A stretch of 6,491 nucleotides of DNA from Candidatus Altarchaeales archaeon ex4484_96 (GTDB taxonomy: Archaea; Altiarchaeota; Altiarchaeia; IMC4; QMZM01). Positions within the stretch are counted from its first letter, which is position 1. Every line of letters begins with the position of its first letter. Location of the stretch: positions 1 through 6,491 of the forward strand of contig NJDH01000051.1 in assembly GCA_002254405.1 (NCBI GenBank), given 5' to 3'. This document shows, in pieces, positions 5,905-6,491 of this stretch. The notes beneath the pieces are model-generated. The model was not told the origin of the DNA. It saw only the letters and a program-made list of their open reading frames with translations, and did not search any database. The translations under genes were made by a program, and so were the position numbers.

Positions 5905-6491
5905 AATCTGCCTTAATGAATCAGCTACCCGCGCAGCCCTGATGCTTTCTTTAACATCATGAACCCGTATGATGTTTGCTCCATGCATTATGGCGGTGCA
6001 GGCGGCTGCCAGCGAGCCCTCAAGCCGCTTGCTGGCAGGCAAATCAAGCAATAAACCGATAAAGAGGGTCAAGGATGATGTTTTCTTTTTTTATTCCAGC
6101 ATCCAAAGCATACTCCACCCTATCAGCGAAGAAACGATATAGCTCATCAACCACCGAATCATAGGACGGGTTCACCTGCATATTCTCTGGAGTGCCCTGC
6201 ATGTGCATTAACACCACGGGCACGTTATATTCAGCCAGTAAGTTGGCCATCCCCTTGGTTCGCAACCCGTTTATGTCATTTATCATATGCACTCCGGCCT
6301 TAAGTGCGGCTTTAGCCACTTTAAGCTTGTAGGTGTCAACGCAGACAGGGATGCTATATTTCTCTAAAAGCAGCTCGACAACAGGTAAAACCCTTTTTCA
6401 TTAAAAGACTCCTTTGCCCATGGAACAATTGGATTGAGGAATGTAGATTCATAATCGATAACGGGGCATAACAAAATTAAGCAACTTACAA
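5893..6491 (-). pseudogene. folP: broken bacterial-type dihydropteroate synthase gene, 5' end beyond the window
   Basis: Dihydropteroate synthase joins p-aminobenzoate to the pterin diphosphate in folate synthesis. Three frame segments read in family order. Segment 1 (6491 to about 6399) has an IDxEST-like start and WAKESFNEK. Segment 2 (about 6397 to 6065) has RVLPVVELL, IPVCVDTYK with the conserved Asp-Thr (Asp codon 6337-6335), INDINGL, VVLMHMQGTPENMQ (MHMQGTP at 6208-6188) and IILDP. Segment 3 (6066-5893) has FIGLLLDLPASKRLEGSLAA and IIRVHDVKESI, ending LRQILPA-stop. Adding one A to the A run (complement of 6394-6398) joins segments 1 and 2. Between LDP and FIG about 35 family residues are missing, including GFGK and the SRK motif with the pterin-binding Lys, and the frame shifts. 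The GGESTRPG region also looks eroded. No complete product is possible as written. It may be a real pseudogene or an assembly error near a sequence end. Confidence 0.85.

Noticed and set aside
6044..6319. A self-contained 91-residue protein in the folP region
   Set aside because: Its GTG start is internal to conserved family sequence that continues upstream in the same frame (IPVCVDTYK), and its end is the product of the deletion frameshift, so it is a fragment of the broken gene.

Overview
The window is archaeal. The evidence is a translation and DNA-processing gene set of clear archaeal type (PheRS alpha with N-terminal helix-turn-helix DNA-binding modules, RNase HII, ribosomal protein L10e/uL16, the short archaeal EF-1 beta), Shine-Dalgarno-like GGTGAT sites, A/T-rich boxes about 25-28 nt upstream of several starts (leaderless-type promoters), and a membrane-anchored surface protein with a Ser/Thr-rich stalk. 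I cannot place it at phylum level. The DCGGPCxxC-type cysteine cluster and the Ser/Thr stalk recall uncultivated DPANN or Altiarchaeota-like genomes, but that is only an impression.

Layout. Bases 1-83 (+) hold the last 26 codons of an integrase-core (DDE) transposase cut by the left edge. Bases 120-1526 (-) encode a surface protein: membrane anchor, about 55-residue Ser/Thr stalk, small Cys-rich module, then a beta-propeller-like domain. A 70-bp divergent promoter region separates it from a rightward information-processing run: pheS (1597-3075), rnhB (3078-3740, TTG start, 2-bp gap, Shine-Dalgarno inside the end of pheS), rpl10e (3793-4320) and the EF-1 beta gene (4320-4589, stop and start overlapping in TAATG). 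A UDP-glucose/GDP-mannose-type nucleotide-sugar 6-dehydrogenase (4621-5904) follows with its own small leader. From the right, convergent and overlapping its 3' end by 12 bp, lies a broken bacterial-type dihydropteroate synthase gene (5893-6491, -).

How the genes fit together. pheS, rpl10e and EF-1 beta supply translation (tRNA charging, ribosome, elongation-factor recycling), and RNase HII removes ribonucleotides from DNA. The sugar dehydrogenase probably makes a uronic acid precursor for surface polysaccharide or glycoprotein. It is not part of the translation set and may serve the same envelope as the glycosylatable surface protein.

The most interesting item is the folP-like pseudogene. 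Its conserved motifs can be followed through three frame segments. One break is a likely 1-base loss in an A run. The other is an internal deletion of roughly 35 codons that removes the stretch carrying the pterin-binding Lys. Because it runs off the right edge, an assembly artefact at a sequence end remains possible. I found no convincing new multi-gene system; the rest is ordinary archaeal housekeeping sequence.
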